64,000 nucleotides of DNA from Chara braunii (GCA_003427395.1 BFEA01000013.1:6624220-6688219), one strand, 5' to 3'. Positions 34,580-48,094 are shown, counted from the first letter of the stretch. Translations and numbers: made by a program. Notes: a model not told the origin generated them from the letters alone.

Positions 34580-37460
34580 AGTTGTAGATTAACGTATGTC
34601 TAAGATTTATGGATTTCGGGATATCAATCGCACTTTCGGATTTCAAGATTTTACTTATACATTTTTCGAAGTTATATCTTAATGTGCATTCGGGATTTCA
34701 CTACCGAAATTGCACTTCGGGATTTTAAAATTTTACCTTTTCGTTGTTCAAAGTTATATCCACACGTTCATTCGGGATTTCGTCACCGAAATTGCATTTC
34801 ATGATTTCAAGATTTCAATTCGCCGTTTTTTGAAGTTATATTTGCATGTCTATTTGGAATTTTGCTACCGAAATTACACTTCAGGATTTCAAGATTTCGC
34901 TCTTCGGGATTTTATAATTTTACTTAGTCGGTTCTTAAAGTTATATCCGCATGTGCATTCGAGATTTTGCTCAAAATCACACTTCGAAATTTCACGATTT
35001 TACCTTAACCGTTTTTTCGGCTATATTTGCATGTGCGTTCGGAATCTTGCTATCGAAATCGCACTTCACGATTTCGAAATTTCACTTTTCGGGATTTCAT
35101 AATTTTACTTGGTTATTTTTCAAGTCATATCCGAACGTGCGTTCGAGATTTCACTACTGAAATCGCACTTCGGGATTTCAATATTTTACTTAGCCATTTT
35201 TCAAAGTTATATCCGTATGTTAAGAATTTGTCACTGAAATCGCAATTCTAGATTTCACTTAGCCGTTTTTCGAAGTTATATCGGTACGCGAGTTCGGGAT
35301 TTCACCACCGAAATCACACTTAGGGATTTCAGGATTTTACTTAGCGAGTTTTCGAAGTTATATCCACACGTGCATTCCGAATTTCATGACTGAAATCCTA
35401 ATTCGGAATTTCATGATTTTACTTAACTGTTTTTCGAAGTTGTATCCGCACGTGCATTTGAAATTTCGTTATAGAAATTGCATTTCATGATTTCGATATT
35501 TTACTTCGTCGTTTCTCGAAGTATATTTGCATATCCATTCGGGATCTCGCTACCGAAATTGCACTTCAGGATTCAAGATTTCGCTCTTCGGGCTTTTAAG
35601 ATTTTACTCAATCGGTTCTCAAAGTTATATCTGCATGTGCATTCGGGAGTTCGCTACCGAAATCGCACTTCAAAATTTCAAGATTTTATCCACACGTGTG
35701 TTCGGGATTCTGCTACCGAAATCTAGCTTCGCGACTTCAAAATTTCGCTTTTCAAAATTTCAGGATTTTACTTAGTTATTTTTCGAAGTTATATGTGCAC
35801 GTGCGTTCCAGATTTCGCTACTAAAATCGCACTTCGGGATTTCAATATTTTACTTAGCCGTTTTTCTAAGTTATATCCGCACTCGTGCTCTGGATTTCGC
35901 CATTGAAATTACACTTCGGGATTTTGTTATTTTACTTACCAATTTTTCGAAGTTATACTCATACGTGCATTCAGGATTCCATTACCTGAATCCCGATTCG
36001 GGATTTCATAATTTTACTTAGCCGTTTTTCAAAGTTGTATCCGCACGTGCATTCGGTATTTCGTTACCGAAATTAAATTTTATTATTTCGAGATATTACT
36101 TTGTCGTTTCTCGAAGTTATACGTGTATGTCAATTTGGGATTTCGCTACCGAAATTGCACTTCAGGATTTAAAGATTTCGCTCTTCGGGATTTTAGGATT
36201 TTCCTTAGTAGGTTCCCAAAGTTATATCCGCATGTGCGTTCAGGATTTCGCTACCGAAATCGCACTTCAAGATTTCAAGGTTTACGTTAACCGTTTTTTT
36301 AAGTTATATCCGCACGTGTGTTCGGGATTTTGCTACCAAAATCGTATTTCACGATTTCAGGATTTCATTTTTCAAAATTTTAGGATTTTACTTAGCTATT
36401 TTTCGAAGTTATATCCGCACATGCATTCGAGATTTCACTATTGAAATCGCATTTCGAGATTTCATGATTTTACTTAGCCATTTTTCAAAGTTATATCCGC
36501 ATGTTCGTTCAGGATTTTGTCACCGAAATTTTAATTCGAGATTTCATTTAGCCATTTTTCGAAGTTATATCCGCACACGCGTTCAGGATTTCTTCACAAA
36601 AATCACACTTCAGGATTTTGGGATTTTACTCAACCATTTTTTAAAATTATATCCAAACGTGCATTTGGGATTTCGTTACCATAATCGGACTTCACGGTTT
36701 CATGATCTAAATTCGCTATTTTTTGAAGTTATATCTGCAACTATGTTCAGGATTTCGCTACCGAAATCGCATTTCGGGATTATAGAATTTCGCTCTTCGG
36801 GATTTTAAGATTTTACGTAGGTGTTTTTCAAAGTTATATCCGCTCATGCGTTCGAGATTATGCTACCGAAATCGAACTTCGGGATTTCGAGATTTTACTT
36901 TGGTGTTTTTCAAAGTTATATCCATACGTATTATCGGGTTTTCGCTACCGAAATCGCACTTTGAGATTTCAAAATTTCACTATTCGGAATTTTTCGGATA
37001 TTGCTTAGTCGTTTTTCGACGTTATATCCGAACGTGCATTCGGGATTTTGCTACCGAAATCGCACTTCGGGATTTCGGGATTACTTAGCCAGTTTTCAAA
37101 GTTATATCCGCACATGCACTCAGGATTTCACTACCGAAATCGCACTTCGGGATTTTAAAATTTTATTAATTTGTTTTTAAAAGTTATATCCGCACGTGTA
37201 TTCGGGATTTCGATACAAAAATCGCATTTCGAGATTTGAGGATCTTACATAGCCATTTTTTAAAGTCATAGCCACATGTACGCTCGAGATTTCGCTACCG
37301 AAATTGCACTTCGGGATTTTGAGATTTTACTTAGGCATTTTTCAAGGTTATATTTGCACGTGCATTCAGGATTTCACTACTGAAACCGCACTTTGGAATT
37401 TCAAGATTTTACTTACGTGTTTTCAAAGTCATATTCGCACGTCCGTTCGGAATGCATTTA
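34580..37460 (+). repeat. Satellite array A, ~82 bp units
   Basis: About 34 diverged units. The consensus runs TTTTTCGAAGTTATATCCGC, ACGTGCATTCGGGATTTCGC, TACCGAAATCGCACTTCGGG, ATTTCAAGATTTTACTTAGC. A GATTTCG-CTAC-CGAAATC palindrome sits in most units. Several units carry an extra ~28 bp insertion of CGCTCTTCGGGATTT type. Long open frames here follow from the repeat and are not genes. Confidence 0.9.
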
Positions 37461-38454
37461 CAGGATATCTATATATTTTTTTCATTATCACAAGAGGAAG
37501 TTAGACACCCCAGGGCTTGACCCAACCCATTTATGAGTTGCATTTATAGGCTGTATAGGTACAAGAGTTATTCATTGACTCAACTTTCCCGATTGAGAGT
37601 GGTTAGTGAGGCTTCGACCCAACTTCGATCTGCACGGGCTATGTTGGCCTGCGGTAGGAGATCAACCCCTCAGTTAGGTCGCTCAGAGGCTTTTTTCTGG
37701 AGTACCACACGCCCAACTGAGAGAGCGTGCCCACTGGTTGGGAAAACTTTCGCCAGAGGCCCAAGCGTGTGGGCAACCACCTAGTCGAATGAAGATTGAT
37801 GGGTTAGGGTTTATTTTCCAGTCAAGGAGGAATGTTTGTCATCTCTACTAATTGAGGAACCACTTAATAAACATTTTGGTAGGTTTCTTGTCATATAATC
37901 TTCTTGATTACCTTCTAGTCTTTCGACACTTGCTTCTAATGACATCTCTCAGTTCCTTCATGCTAGTCTATTTTGAAACCTTTCTCTTAGATAAGAGTCA
38001 GAATGGGAAGGTAGAAAATCCTTAGAGCTAGTAGTTAGACTGTATAGGTTGTGCAACTACACGACTCGGGGATAAGGTTGTAATCATTATGATTGTAGTT
38101 TGACCCTGCTTTTGACAGTTCTTAGTAGGAGATCGATTTTTTTTAATCTAAAAGGATGAATAGTGTGTCAAGGTCAGCTAAATCATTAGGTCTGGGCTAT
38201 CTACCATATGATAACTAACGACCTTTTCATCTGATCCAGGTGTAATCAACTAGTTCAAAGGTGAACAACGATTGATAGGTACTGGCTGCAACGATTAATA
38301 CACATGGAGTGTTTGGTCTTTTATGAGGTATGTAACATTTTTTTTTTCTTTTTTCGAGAGTTATTTTTTCCATCTGTTTAAAGTTTTTTTTTTTTTTTTT
38401 TTTTTTTTTTTCCCCGTCGTTTGTAAGGGTGATATAAGATGCTAAAATGTCTAA
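37461..38454. other. Spacer between inverted satellite arrays
   Basis: About 1 kb of non-satellite sequence. It contains an 83-codon plus-strand frame with no motif (37533-37784) and a 30-base T run near 38382-38410. No inverted symmetry was seen within it. Confidence 0.6.
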
Positions 38455-41165
38455 GTAACTCAGGAAAATCAGGAAGTGTGTTTTGCTAACGAAACATAGA
38501 ATTTATACAGGATATAAGATGTTAGAAAATCTCTCAAATTCTGAAAACCAAGACCTCGTCTCGGGTATGAAACACCGAAAATCCCGAAGTGTGTTTCGGT
38601 AATGAAACACCGAATATGCACTCAGATATTAGCCTAAAACAACTAAGTAATCCCGAAAACCCTGAAGTGTTTTCCGGTAATGAAACCTCGAATGTGCACT
38701 CTGATATTAATCTAGGAAAACTAACTAAATCCCGAAAAGCCCGAAGTGCGTTTCGGTAACGAAACACCGAATATGCACTACGATATAACTCCACAAAAGA
38801 CTAAATAAATCCCGAAAACCCCAAAGTGCGTTTAAGTAATGAAACACATAATGTACGTTTAAATATTAATCCCCAAAAGACTAAGTAAATCTTGAAAACC
38901 CCGAAGTGCGTTTCGGTAACGAAACACCGAATGTGCACTTAGATATAGGTCCCCAAAAGACTCAGTAAATCCCGAAAACCCCAAAGTGCGTTTCGATAAC
39001 GAAACACCGAATGTGCACTCGGATATACCCCCCCCAAAAATACTACGTAAATCTCGAAAACCCCGAAGGGCATTTTGGTAACGAAACACGGAATGTGCAC
39101 TCAAATATTGGTCCCCGAAATACTTAAGTAAATCCCGAAAACCCTGAAGTGCATTACGGTAACGAAACACTGAATTTGCATTCTGATATTACTGACCAAA
39201 AACACGAAGTAAATCCCGAAAACCCCGAAGTGCGTTTCTGTAACGAAACACTGAATGTGCACTCAGATATTAGTCTCTAAAAGGCTAAGGAAATTTTGAA
39301 AACCCCAAAGTGCGTTTCAGTAACGAAACACCGAATCTGCACTCATATATTAGTCTTAAGCAACTAAGTAAATCTTGAAAACCCCGAAGTGCGTTTCGGT
39401 AACGAAACACCGAATGTGCACTCATATATTAGTTCAAGAAACTAAGTAAATTTCGAAAACCCCGAAGTGTGTTTGGGTAACGAAACACCGAATGTGCACT
39501 AATATATTAGTCTAAAAAAACTACGTAAATTTCAAAAACCCCGAAATGCGTTTCGATAACAAAACTCCAAATGTGCACTCAGATATTACTTCGCAATAAC
39601 ACTAAGTTAACCTCGAAAACCCTGAAGTGTGTTTTGGTAACAAAACACCGAATGTGCAGTCGGAACGAAAAACTGAATTTGCATTCGGATATTAATGCGT
39701 AAAAACCCGAAGTAAATCCCGAAAACCCCGAAGTGCCTTTCGGTAACGAAACACTAAATGTGCACTCAGATATTAGTCTCCAAAAGATTAAGGATATGCT
39801 GAAAACCCCGAAGTGCGTCTCAGTAACAAAACACCGAATCTGCACTTATATATTAGTCTTAAGAAACAAATTAAATCCTGAAAACCCTGAAGTGCGTTTC
39901 GGTAACGAAACACCGAATGTGCACTCAGATATTAGTTTTAAGAAACTAAGTAAATTCTGAAAACCCGAAGTGCGTTTGGGTAACGAAACACCGAATGTGC
40001 ACTCATGTATTAGTGTCAAGAAACTAAGTAAATCCGAAAAACCCCGAAATGCGTTTCGGTAACAAAACACCGAATGTGCACTCAAATATTACTTCGCAAT
40101 AACACTAAGTAAATCTTGAAAACCCTGAAGTGTGTTTCGGTAACAAAACACCGAATGTGCAGTCAGATACAACTCCCCAAAAATGCTATGTAAATTCTGA
40201 AAACCCTGAAGTGCGTTTCGATAACGAAACACTAAATGTGCATTCAAATATTACTCCACAAAAACACTAAGTAAATCTCGAAAACCCGGAAGTGGGTTTT
40301 GGTAACGAAACACCGAATGTGCACTCATATATAACTCTCTTAAAAGAGCAAGTAAATCCTGGAAACCCCGAAGTGCGTTTCGGTAACTAAACATTGAATG
40401 TGCACTTGGATATTAGTCCCCACAAGCTAAGTGAATCCCGAAAACACCGAAGTGCGTTTCGGTAACGAAACACTGAATGTGCACTCGGATATTAGTCTCC
40501 AAAAGACTAAGTAAATACCGAAAATCCCGAAGTGCGTTTCGGTAACGAAACACCGAATGTGCACTCAGATATTAGTCTAAAAAAGACTAAGTAAATCCCG
40601 AAAACCCTGAAATGTGTTTCGATAATGAAACACCAAATGTGCACTGAGATACTAGTCTTAAGAAACTAAGTAGAAAACCCCGAAGTGCATTTCGGTAACG
40701 AAACACCAAATTAGCACTTCGATATTACTCTGCAAAAACACTAAGTAAATCCTGAAATCCACAATGTGCGTTTCAGTAACGAAACACCGAATGTGCACTT
40801 GGATATTAGTCGCAAAAAGACTAAGTAAATCACGAAAAGTCCGAAGTGCGTTTCGGTAACGAAACACCGAATATGCACTCGAATATATCTCCCCAAAAAG
40901 ACTAAGTAAATCCCGAAAACTCTGAAGTGCGTTTAAGTAACGAAACACCGAATGTGCATTTGGATATTAGTCTCCTAAAAAACTAAGTAAATCCGAAAAT
41001 CTCGAAGTGCGTTTCGGTAACGAAACATCGAATGCGCATTCGGATATTAGTATAAAAAAGACTAAATAAATCTCGAAAACGCCAAAGTGCGTTTCGATAA
41101 CGAAACACCGAATGTGCACTCAGATATTAGTCGAAAAACGACTAAGTAAATCCTGAAGTGTAGGA
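38455..41165 (-). repeat. Satellite array B, ~79 bp units, inverted
   Basis: About 34 units on the plus strand reading ACTAAGTAAATCCCGAAAAC, CCCGAAGTGCGTTTCGGTAA, CGAAACACCGAATGTGCACT, CAGATATTAGTC. The reverse complement aligns with array A along the whole unit: GTGCACATTCGGTGTTTCGT against GTGCATTCGGGATTTCGC, then TACCGAAACGCACTTCGGGG against TACCGAAATCGCACTTCGGG, then TTTACTTAGT against TTTACTTAGC. The frames translating to FRYRNALRGF-like repeats are satellite artefacts. Confidence 0.9.
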
Positions 41166-41688
41166 TCTACAAATGGATGTGTTTACCTTCGTTGTACCAT
41201 ACGTAACACTCTTTTCATTATGGAGTCGGTTAAATATATGCCTTTCATTAACCACTTCTCCACAACAATGACCACAACTCTGATCATGATAGTAATAATA
41301 ATCCCCAAAATAACAACATAGTAGCTAGAACAATCAAACCAGTGATAGTCGTACACCAACTAGCAGCAGGGGTAGTACCAACAATGACGTGACCCTTGCA
41401 GGTTCAGCCCACACCTCAAAGGAAACACGGGTTAAGTTCTTTTCGCAAATGCGCAGCGTTGCATACAACAAAAATGTATGCGCAAAGTATAGGAACAACA
41501 ATACTGTATCGTAGCTTAACCAACAATTTGTTGCTGCCATTCCAATTGAGAATTGCAGGAGCATTGTCCCCCGCAATTTTTATGAATCCGAGGTAGCAGT
41601 AGCACACCGGATTGCAAGTTGGCGTGTACACCGCCCGACCCCGAAGAGTTCAAAACTATGTTTCCTCAATCTGTCCGCAGTTTTAGTA

Positions 41689-41760
41689 TTGGGCTCGGGC
41701 CTGTATCTCTACAATCCGCTGGTGTACCAACTGGGCTACGACTGTCCGCACCAAGGTTGG
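41689..41760 (-). mobile_element. tRNA-derived SINE-like sequence
   Basis: Minus strand CGTAGCCCAGTTGGTACACC is an excellent box A, followed by an ATTGTAGAGATACAGG anticodon-arm-like stretch and a CCCGAGCCC box B-like block. An AAATAATAATAATAAT stretch lies at 41790-41808 on the other side. Confidence 0.5.
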
Positions 41761-41959
41761 TCCTGGAAAAAGGGACTTAAAGAAATCGTAAATAATAATA
41801 ATAATACATAAGAGAAAAAAAAAAAAAACTTTGGGGTATTCCGATGGAGAGGAGAACCGCCAATCCTCCTTTTGTCCCACCAGTCGATCCCGAAGTCAGG
41901 GCCGATGATAAAACCAAGGGGGATAGTCCCGCCAGACCCTCAACCCCTCAGTTTTCCTT

Positions 41960-42050
41960 CAAAATGCCCTGATGCTCCTTCCACGTCGGATGCTGGCCTC
42001 GATCCCCGAGTCTCCCAAATGAAAGTCCAACAATGTAACCAATAATCTTC
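41960..42050 (-). mobile_element. tRNA-like SINE fragment
   Basis: Minus strand TTGGACTTTCATTTGGGAGA followed by CTCGGGGATCGAGGCC (box B) resembles the anticodon and T arms of a tRNA; a weak box A lies upstream. Confidence 0.4.
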
Positions 42051-42082
42051 GGCCCAAGGCTGAACCTAGTGTTGGCGGCAAA

Positions 42083-42094
42083 CTATATAAGTGG
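42083..42094 (+). promoter_or_regulatory. TATA box, LTR-like context
   Basis: CTATATAAG followed about 100-170 bp later by a stretch similar to 3790-3880 (CACTATGATATGCTCG... against CATACTATGATTATTT..., both ending TACTTCGC). This could be an LTR promoter and transcript start, but LTR ends were not defined. Confidence 0.3.
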
Positions 42095-43246
42095 GTACCG
42101 TACGACGTGCAGACCGCCCAAACCACACTTCGGTCTATCAATTAAATTTTCCACGACCGTCGAACCCTCGCGTTTTCCTCACGCCTTGTCTCTCACATAC
42201 TATGATTATTTACTTTGTTATGTGTTATCGCCGATGTTGTACTTCGCACGTACACACAAGTCACAAGCAAGTGCACCCATCAAGAGACAAAATCTTTTTA
42301 ATCCTAGTTAAATCAGAATATATATATCGTCACAAACAGAACTGCCCGGTAAACCGTAGGCAGAGAGAGAGAAGAGGACAACAAACGAGGGGTTGTGACA
42401 AACTGTTTCGTCGGAGTTTCACCGACTCATCAAGAGGCTGAACCCTCAACAGTCTGCAGAATCCCCTCACTGCTTACACTGTAAATGATAATCTACCTTA
42501 ACCAAAATCAAAGTAGAATATCACTCACCCACACCAGATGGAAAACTCTACAGATTGTTGGTTCACACCCCATCATAAGCCAGCAAAACATCCACGAAAC
42601 AAAGAAAGGTCTGTCACAACCAAAAAATACACTCCAGACACGCCGCTGGCACTAGAGGCACAACATGGCCGCCTAGTAACGGCCCCGACCACTGCCGCTA
42701 TATATATATATATATATAGACCGTAGTAAAACGTTCTATTCAGCCGTAACAAGTGCTCTCCGAACCGTGCGAGATGGTCGCCCATCACACGGCTCTCCAA
42801 CCTGAGTAACCTTTGTGGCGTGCTGGGATGGTTGGATTTGGCCGGCGGCGTATTATCTTGTTTACTTACCCACTCTCTAGACTCAATTATATCTGGAGAG
42901 AGAAAGAAGAAAGTCCATCTCTCATTTCTCAATCACAAGAGATGAAGATAAAGTATATATATATATTTTGGTCGGCAACAGCGCCGACTCTACAATCATT
43001 AACAATGAAGAAAAGATCACTCGTGCCTTAAGTCTGCGCACCCACACACACTCTACTTTAGTCAACCACTCAGTCAACCCAAACAACAAACATAGCCGCA
43101 CCTCGTGCGGTATACTTAAAAATTTTAAACCAAACTTATTTTTTCCATCGTTTGCAAAAACCAGGGTGGATACCCTTGTAAGGGTATTCGCGCCGACATC
43201 GACTCACTGACCGGTTCCCCACGACTTCTAACTCGGAGACGTTGTC

Positions 43247-43272
43247 GGGTGGCCAAATCCTGTTGGCCACCC
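43247..43272. repeat. Perfect hairpin, 10-bp stem
   Basis: GGGTGGCCAA, loop ATCCTG, then TTGGCCACCC. Confidence 0.9.
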
Positions 43273-43428
43273 GAAACGAGGGCTTTAGGAGTCTATATCT
43301 ACCTACTATTTCAATTTTCGACTCTTCTTTTATCTTACAGGTGATGGAAAAACGGGTTGTCTGGGTCGACCCCTGTTTTCCGCTCCTCCACTCACTGACA
43401 CGACCCTATTAATATATATTTTATTTTG

Positions 43429-43521
43429 CTATTTTATCATTTTTTAACACCCCTTGTGAGGGTCTATTTTGTCGCTATTTTATCATATTTTTGACACCCC
43501 TTGTGAGGGTCTATTTTGCCT
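43429..43521. repeat. Tandem pair of 45 bp
   Basis: GCTATTTTATCAT followed by ACACCCCTTGTGAGGGTCTA and TTTTG occurs twice. Each copy contains a small CCCTTGTGAGGG palindrome. Confidence 0.85.
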
Positions 43522-43642
43522 TTACTTTTATTCCCTCTGACGCTCGGTCGCGGGTATGCGGGTGTGCTTCCGCGTAACTGGTTTTATCATTTACGTGGCT
43601 GAGTCGAAGGCGGGTATCTATTTATTTTTGTTGCTAAATTAT

Positions 43643-43673
<31 letters not shown>

Positions 43674-44227
43674 TATTCAAGAATGATTAAAATAAATTTG
43701 TTTTCCGTTCTTTTTGTTTGTTTTCTGTTTTTGAGACCGGTTATGTTTTGCCCCGGCTCTACCCCGATCTATGTGGTTCGATTTGACCATAAGTGACCCC
43801 TTTATTTTTGTGAGTGCATAATTTGGCAAACATTACGATTTTGAGGACGACGACGCGTACGAGCAACTGACCGATTCATACGTGACAACTAATATCTCGT
43901 TGTCCGGTATGAGTTTGAACTACGACGTTCTATAGTGATCGTTGTCACAACAACTATTTGGTGGGTTTGCTTGATCTTCAACACTCTGTTTATTCAGCGG
44001 TTTCCTCGGTTTAGTTTTTCGATAGTCCGGTTCATTCAGCGACTTCGATGATTCTTCAACAATAGTCTGGGAAGTATTCAAAGCCCGTGATATTTTGACC
44101 GTGGTTATGGTTTAGGGTTGGTCCCATCTGACCTAACGATTTGCCTAGGCCTTAGTCTCTTATTTGGGTCAACTTATTTGCTTTTCGACATGAACTTACC
44201 ATTTCAGTCTATCTTTGGCAAAAAAAC

Positions 44228-44440
44228 ATTTACCATTCAGGGCCAATTGGCCGTTGCCGGTCCCGCTGCTGGCCTCATTTACCATTCAGGGCCAATAGGT
44301 TGCTGCCGCTGCCGCTACCGCTGCCGTTGTCGGCCTTATTTACCGTTCAGGGCCATGCTGCCACTGTTGGCCTCATTTACCGTTCAGGGCCAACAAGTCG
44401 CTGCCGCTGTTGACCTCATTTACCGTTCAGGGTCATTAGG
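44228..44440. repeat. Minisatellite, five units of 38-60 bp
   Basis: TTTACC(A/G)TTCAGGGCCA starts each unit, followed by a variable number of GCCGCTGCC-type triplets. The overlapping 121-codon frame is a product of the repeat. Confidence 0.85.
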
Positions 44441-44681
44441 TCATTGTTTGCCTGTTTCTGGAACTGCCACTTTAGCTATGTGATCCCGCTGACCATTATT
44501 GGACTGGTGGCGTCGAGCATGTTTAGACTGGACAATAGCTAAGGCCTGCAACAATTATTGGCTAGGCGTTGGACTGCAACATAAAAATTGTCGCTGGATT
44601 TCAACAAATTTTCATTTGCATTTCATTCTTTTTCAACCCTCAAGGGTTGTGACCAACGGTTGAAAGTGGGTCTTCGGTTGT

Positions 44682-44812
44682 GTTCAACTTCTTCTCAACG
44701 AGTCCAACATGGATTCATATAGACCTCCAACTTTTTTCCAACACTATTCAACTTTTTCTCAACAAGTCCAACATGGATTCATAGAGACCTCAAACTTTTT
44801 TCCAATAAGTTT
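44682..44812. repeat. Tandem pair of ~65 bp
   Basis: TTCAACTT(C/T)TTCTCAAC, then AAGTCCAACATGGATTCATA and AGACCTC(C/A)AACTTTTTTCCA, repeated. Confidence 0.85.
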
Positions 44813-44860
44813 TCAACATTGTTGTTAACCCGTATTTTGACACATAATTAAGTATCGCAC

Positions 44861-45238
44861 ATGTGTGTGTGTGTGTGTCGATTCAATATTGTAGGCTGGT
44901 CTTGTACAATTGTATGTTTTTGTGGTACTATTTGGCCCCAACTAATTGTTCTCTTAGCCTTTTGCTTGTGTCGGATGAGTTGCATATGTTGTTGTGGCGC
45001 ATGTCCATAATGTGTGCGCAGTTTCATTGCATGCATGTACGTACGTTGCAAGGAGTAAGTGGTCGTGTGTGCACGTTTATGTTCAATACTGCGAGCGAAT
45101 CTCGCACACGAGTGTGGTTTTGTGGTGTTATTTCACCCCCACTAACTGTTATGACAACCTTTCACTCGTGTCGCTTAAGTTGCATGATGGGTTGTATAAC
45201 ATATCCACACTATGTCGATTCAATAGTGCAGGCCGTGG
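44861..45238. repeat. Tandem duplication of ~190 bp
   Basis: Both halves share TGTGTGT/GTCG, TTTGTGGT(A/G)(C/T)TATTT, CCCACTAA(T/C)TGTT, a CTTGTGTCG/CTCGTGTCG block and AGTTGCAT. The second half ends GTCGATTCAATAGTGCAGGC, matching the start of the first. Confidence 0.7.
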
Positions 45239-45239
45239 G

Positions 45240-46197
45240 CTAGCGAGCCCGATGATTGAAGGGTTGGATCGAGGGCAGATCCGGCTGATGCGGCAAGTGG
45301 CAGCCGGTTCCAAGTGACCCCAGTGAGGCTCACGCCGAGCCTGGTGCATAGGAATATATGCAGCAGAAAGCTTAATTTGAGGGGATTCAGACTGAGGCGA
45401 CCAAAGGGAACGCAACGTATGGACTGTGACCACAGGGAACACAGCTCACGAGTTTGTTAGACGAGCGGCGCCACAGTTCAGTGGTGGTCAACGTGAACAT
45501 GGTGGTGTTTTAGGTAGCTAGTGGACGTTCACGAGAGGTGAGAAAGGTTCGAGAGAGGCGGCGAGCGAAAGAAGGAAAATGAAAGAGGTTATACAAGAGG
45601 AGTAATAAAAAAGGTAACCCACACGAGCGTCCATTGAGGGACTTCTACACTCACGAGTATCTTTCCATGTCCTAGTTGAAGATTTGTTCTCGCTGTTACA
45701 CTGATGTTCTAGCTGAAGACACATTCAACTTTCTTATCTGATGAGCCCACGGCGGTACCAGTACAGCACGGGTGACCGAGTGTGAGTATGACTGTGTATT
45801 TTCCCATATTCTAACTAAGGATTTGTTTCAGTTTCCGCTTCTGACGACCCTTAAGCGACTCCCATAGTGCAGAGAACAATATATTTTTCCATGTTCTAGC
45901 CCGGGAGGGTACATTCATCCTTCCCTCGTTGGTGGGCATCGAGCGCGAACTGTAGCACATGGAAAACAAAAAGTGATGCATCTCCCCCTGTTCTTCCCAA
46001 TGATTTTGAATCCCTTGATTGGTGAGTTTCCTTATTTGTTGAATAGTTAGCTGGAGCTATGATTGCATAGGAGATAAATTCATTAAATAAATAAATTTTG
46101 CAGTGTGTCTTACATGTTTCAACAAAGGATTCCTTCTCATTACACAGAGCAGCGCAAGAGCGCTGAACCATAGAGTCACATTCGCATTCACATTCTG

Positions 46198-46198
<1 letters not shown>
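45240..46198. other. No recognisable gene
   Basis: Moderately complex sequence without a convincing open frame. It could hold LTR-type remains, but no terminal features were found. Confidence 0.45.
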
Positions 46199-46268
<70 letters not shown>

Positions 46269-46269
46269 A

Positions 46270-46320
<51 letters not shown>
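46199..46320. repeat. (AC)n-(GA)n compound microsatellite
   Basis: About 36 AC units with a few AT interruptions (46199-46270), followed by about 22 GA units. Confidence 0.95.
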
Positions 46321-46323
<3 letters not shown>

Positions 46324-46629
46324 TTTGGCTGATGACACGACAACGCCCCAGCCACTGAAGATCGATAAATGACTGTGTACCCATACTACCCATCCATACT
46401 CCCCCTGAAGATTCAAAAAAAAACAGTTCGAGAGCTTCTTGGGCCTGACTTTGTAAACGACCAAGTATATTTAAATTTTAACATGAGCGTTCACTAGCGG
46501 AGATGAAGTGGTGAAACAGGTGGGAGAGTGATCTCAAGAGTATGAGAGCAGAAGGAAATGACTGTGTAACCGAGAGAGTCAGTTTGGGGAAAGAGAGTGC
46601 GGGAACCAGTTGGAGAGTGTGCGACTGTT

Positions 46630-46741
<112 letters not shown>

Positions 46742-46908
46742 CACGAGCACTTGGCTCCGGGCGTGTCCAGGTGCACTCATATTTGAGGCAGTAAACTGGT
46801 TTGGCTACCGGGAGTGACGAGTCGAGCTTGAGAGAGGAAGATAGAAAGAGGGAGAGAGTGCACAACTAGAGAAAGGAAGAGATTGGGCAGAGTGAGAGAG
46901 ATACTGCA

Positions 46909-46912
<4 letters not shown>

Positions 46913-46996
<84 letters not shown>

Positions 46997-47000
46997 GAGC
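46913..47000. repeat. (GA)n microsatellite
   Basis: About 43 GA units with one GC interruption. Confidence 0.95.
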
Positions 47001-47508
47001 ATATAAAGAGTGAGGTAAGAGTGTAAGAGAGAGAGGGAGACTGCGCAAGCAAAGAAAGGGAGAGCGCAAGTATTGTTTGTGTGAGAGAGTGAAAGTAGAG
47101 AGAGGGAGTAAGGGGGTTGTCTGGTATAGGAGAGTGAACGTACATAATTTCTCACATTTTTTGTAATTAAGCAACAGCAGAAAAAAAGTCAGCAAGATGG
47201 GCGGGTTCTTAATTTGTCATAAACGTCGATAAAGAGAGAGCATGATTTCATGTGGTTACAAACAACTTACAATGGACTTAAAATGAAAATTCTGAAATGT
47301 TAATCAACATATTCCAACAGGTTTCAACAGGTTTCAACCAATTTCAACACGATTTCAACTAGTCTCACCTTTCATCGTGTTGTATACTTGTGAGTCCAAA
47401 AAATAAAATAGAAAAATTGTATATCAAAACCATATTGCTATGTACTAGCCATATCCATATATACATCATTCCCTTCCCCATCTTGCCTACCCTCTCTTTG
47501 CCCCTTTT

Positions 47509-47752
47509 CTCATGTTGAGTCGAGTAATATTAGACTGGTCAGTAGGTGCCTACTCTTTGTGCGTAGACACATTGATTCTGTAAATAAATGTAGGCACCTA
47601 CCGACCTATGTATCACTTTCCCCTCCTCCACTCTCCTTCCTCACTACCCTTCCTCATGTTGAGAGAGAGTTATATTGGACGGGTCAGTAGGTTTATACAC
47701 TTTGTGCTAAAACACATTGATTCCAAAAATACATTTAGGCACCTACTTACCT
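47509..47752. repeat. Direct duplication of ~150 bp unit
   Basis: CTCATGTTGAG, then GGTCAGTAGGT, ACACATTGATTC and TAGGCACCTAC recur in order in both copies (47509 and 47657 starts). Confidence 0.8.
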
Positions 47753-48094
47753 TCTTACTTTTGACCATTTACTGGGTGTAACTCTATATTTATGGTTTTG
47801 ATTGAGGTGTGTTACTTATAAAGATGAAAAATATACGCGTCTGTAACTTAAAAGGATGTTGAGCAGCATATTGCCTACTACTTGCCATCCACGTTTTGTG
47901 AACATTGACCCTTCCAGCCCTTGGTCCCCCCTCCCCCCCTGCCCCCCCCTGCACCCACAACCTCGCTCTCGTGATCACATAAAGTTCAAATACACTGGAT
48001 TGGTTATTAGTCACTGCTCAATGTGGCTCGGGGGGAGTAACGAGCTATATCTAGGCAGCAGGCGCCAATCTTGCCCAGTAAAGTACACGAGGTC

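Noticed and set aside
34710-41000. Open frames of about 80-130 codons reading FRYRNALRGF or CFVTEIAF-like repeats
   Set aside because: They follow the satellite unit on either strand and have no independent coding signal.
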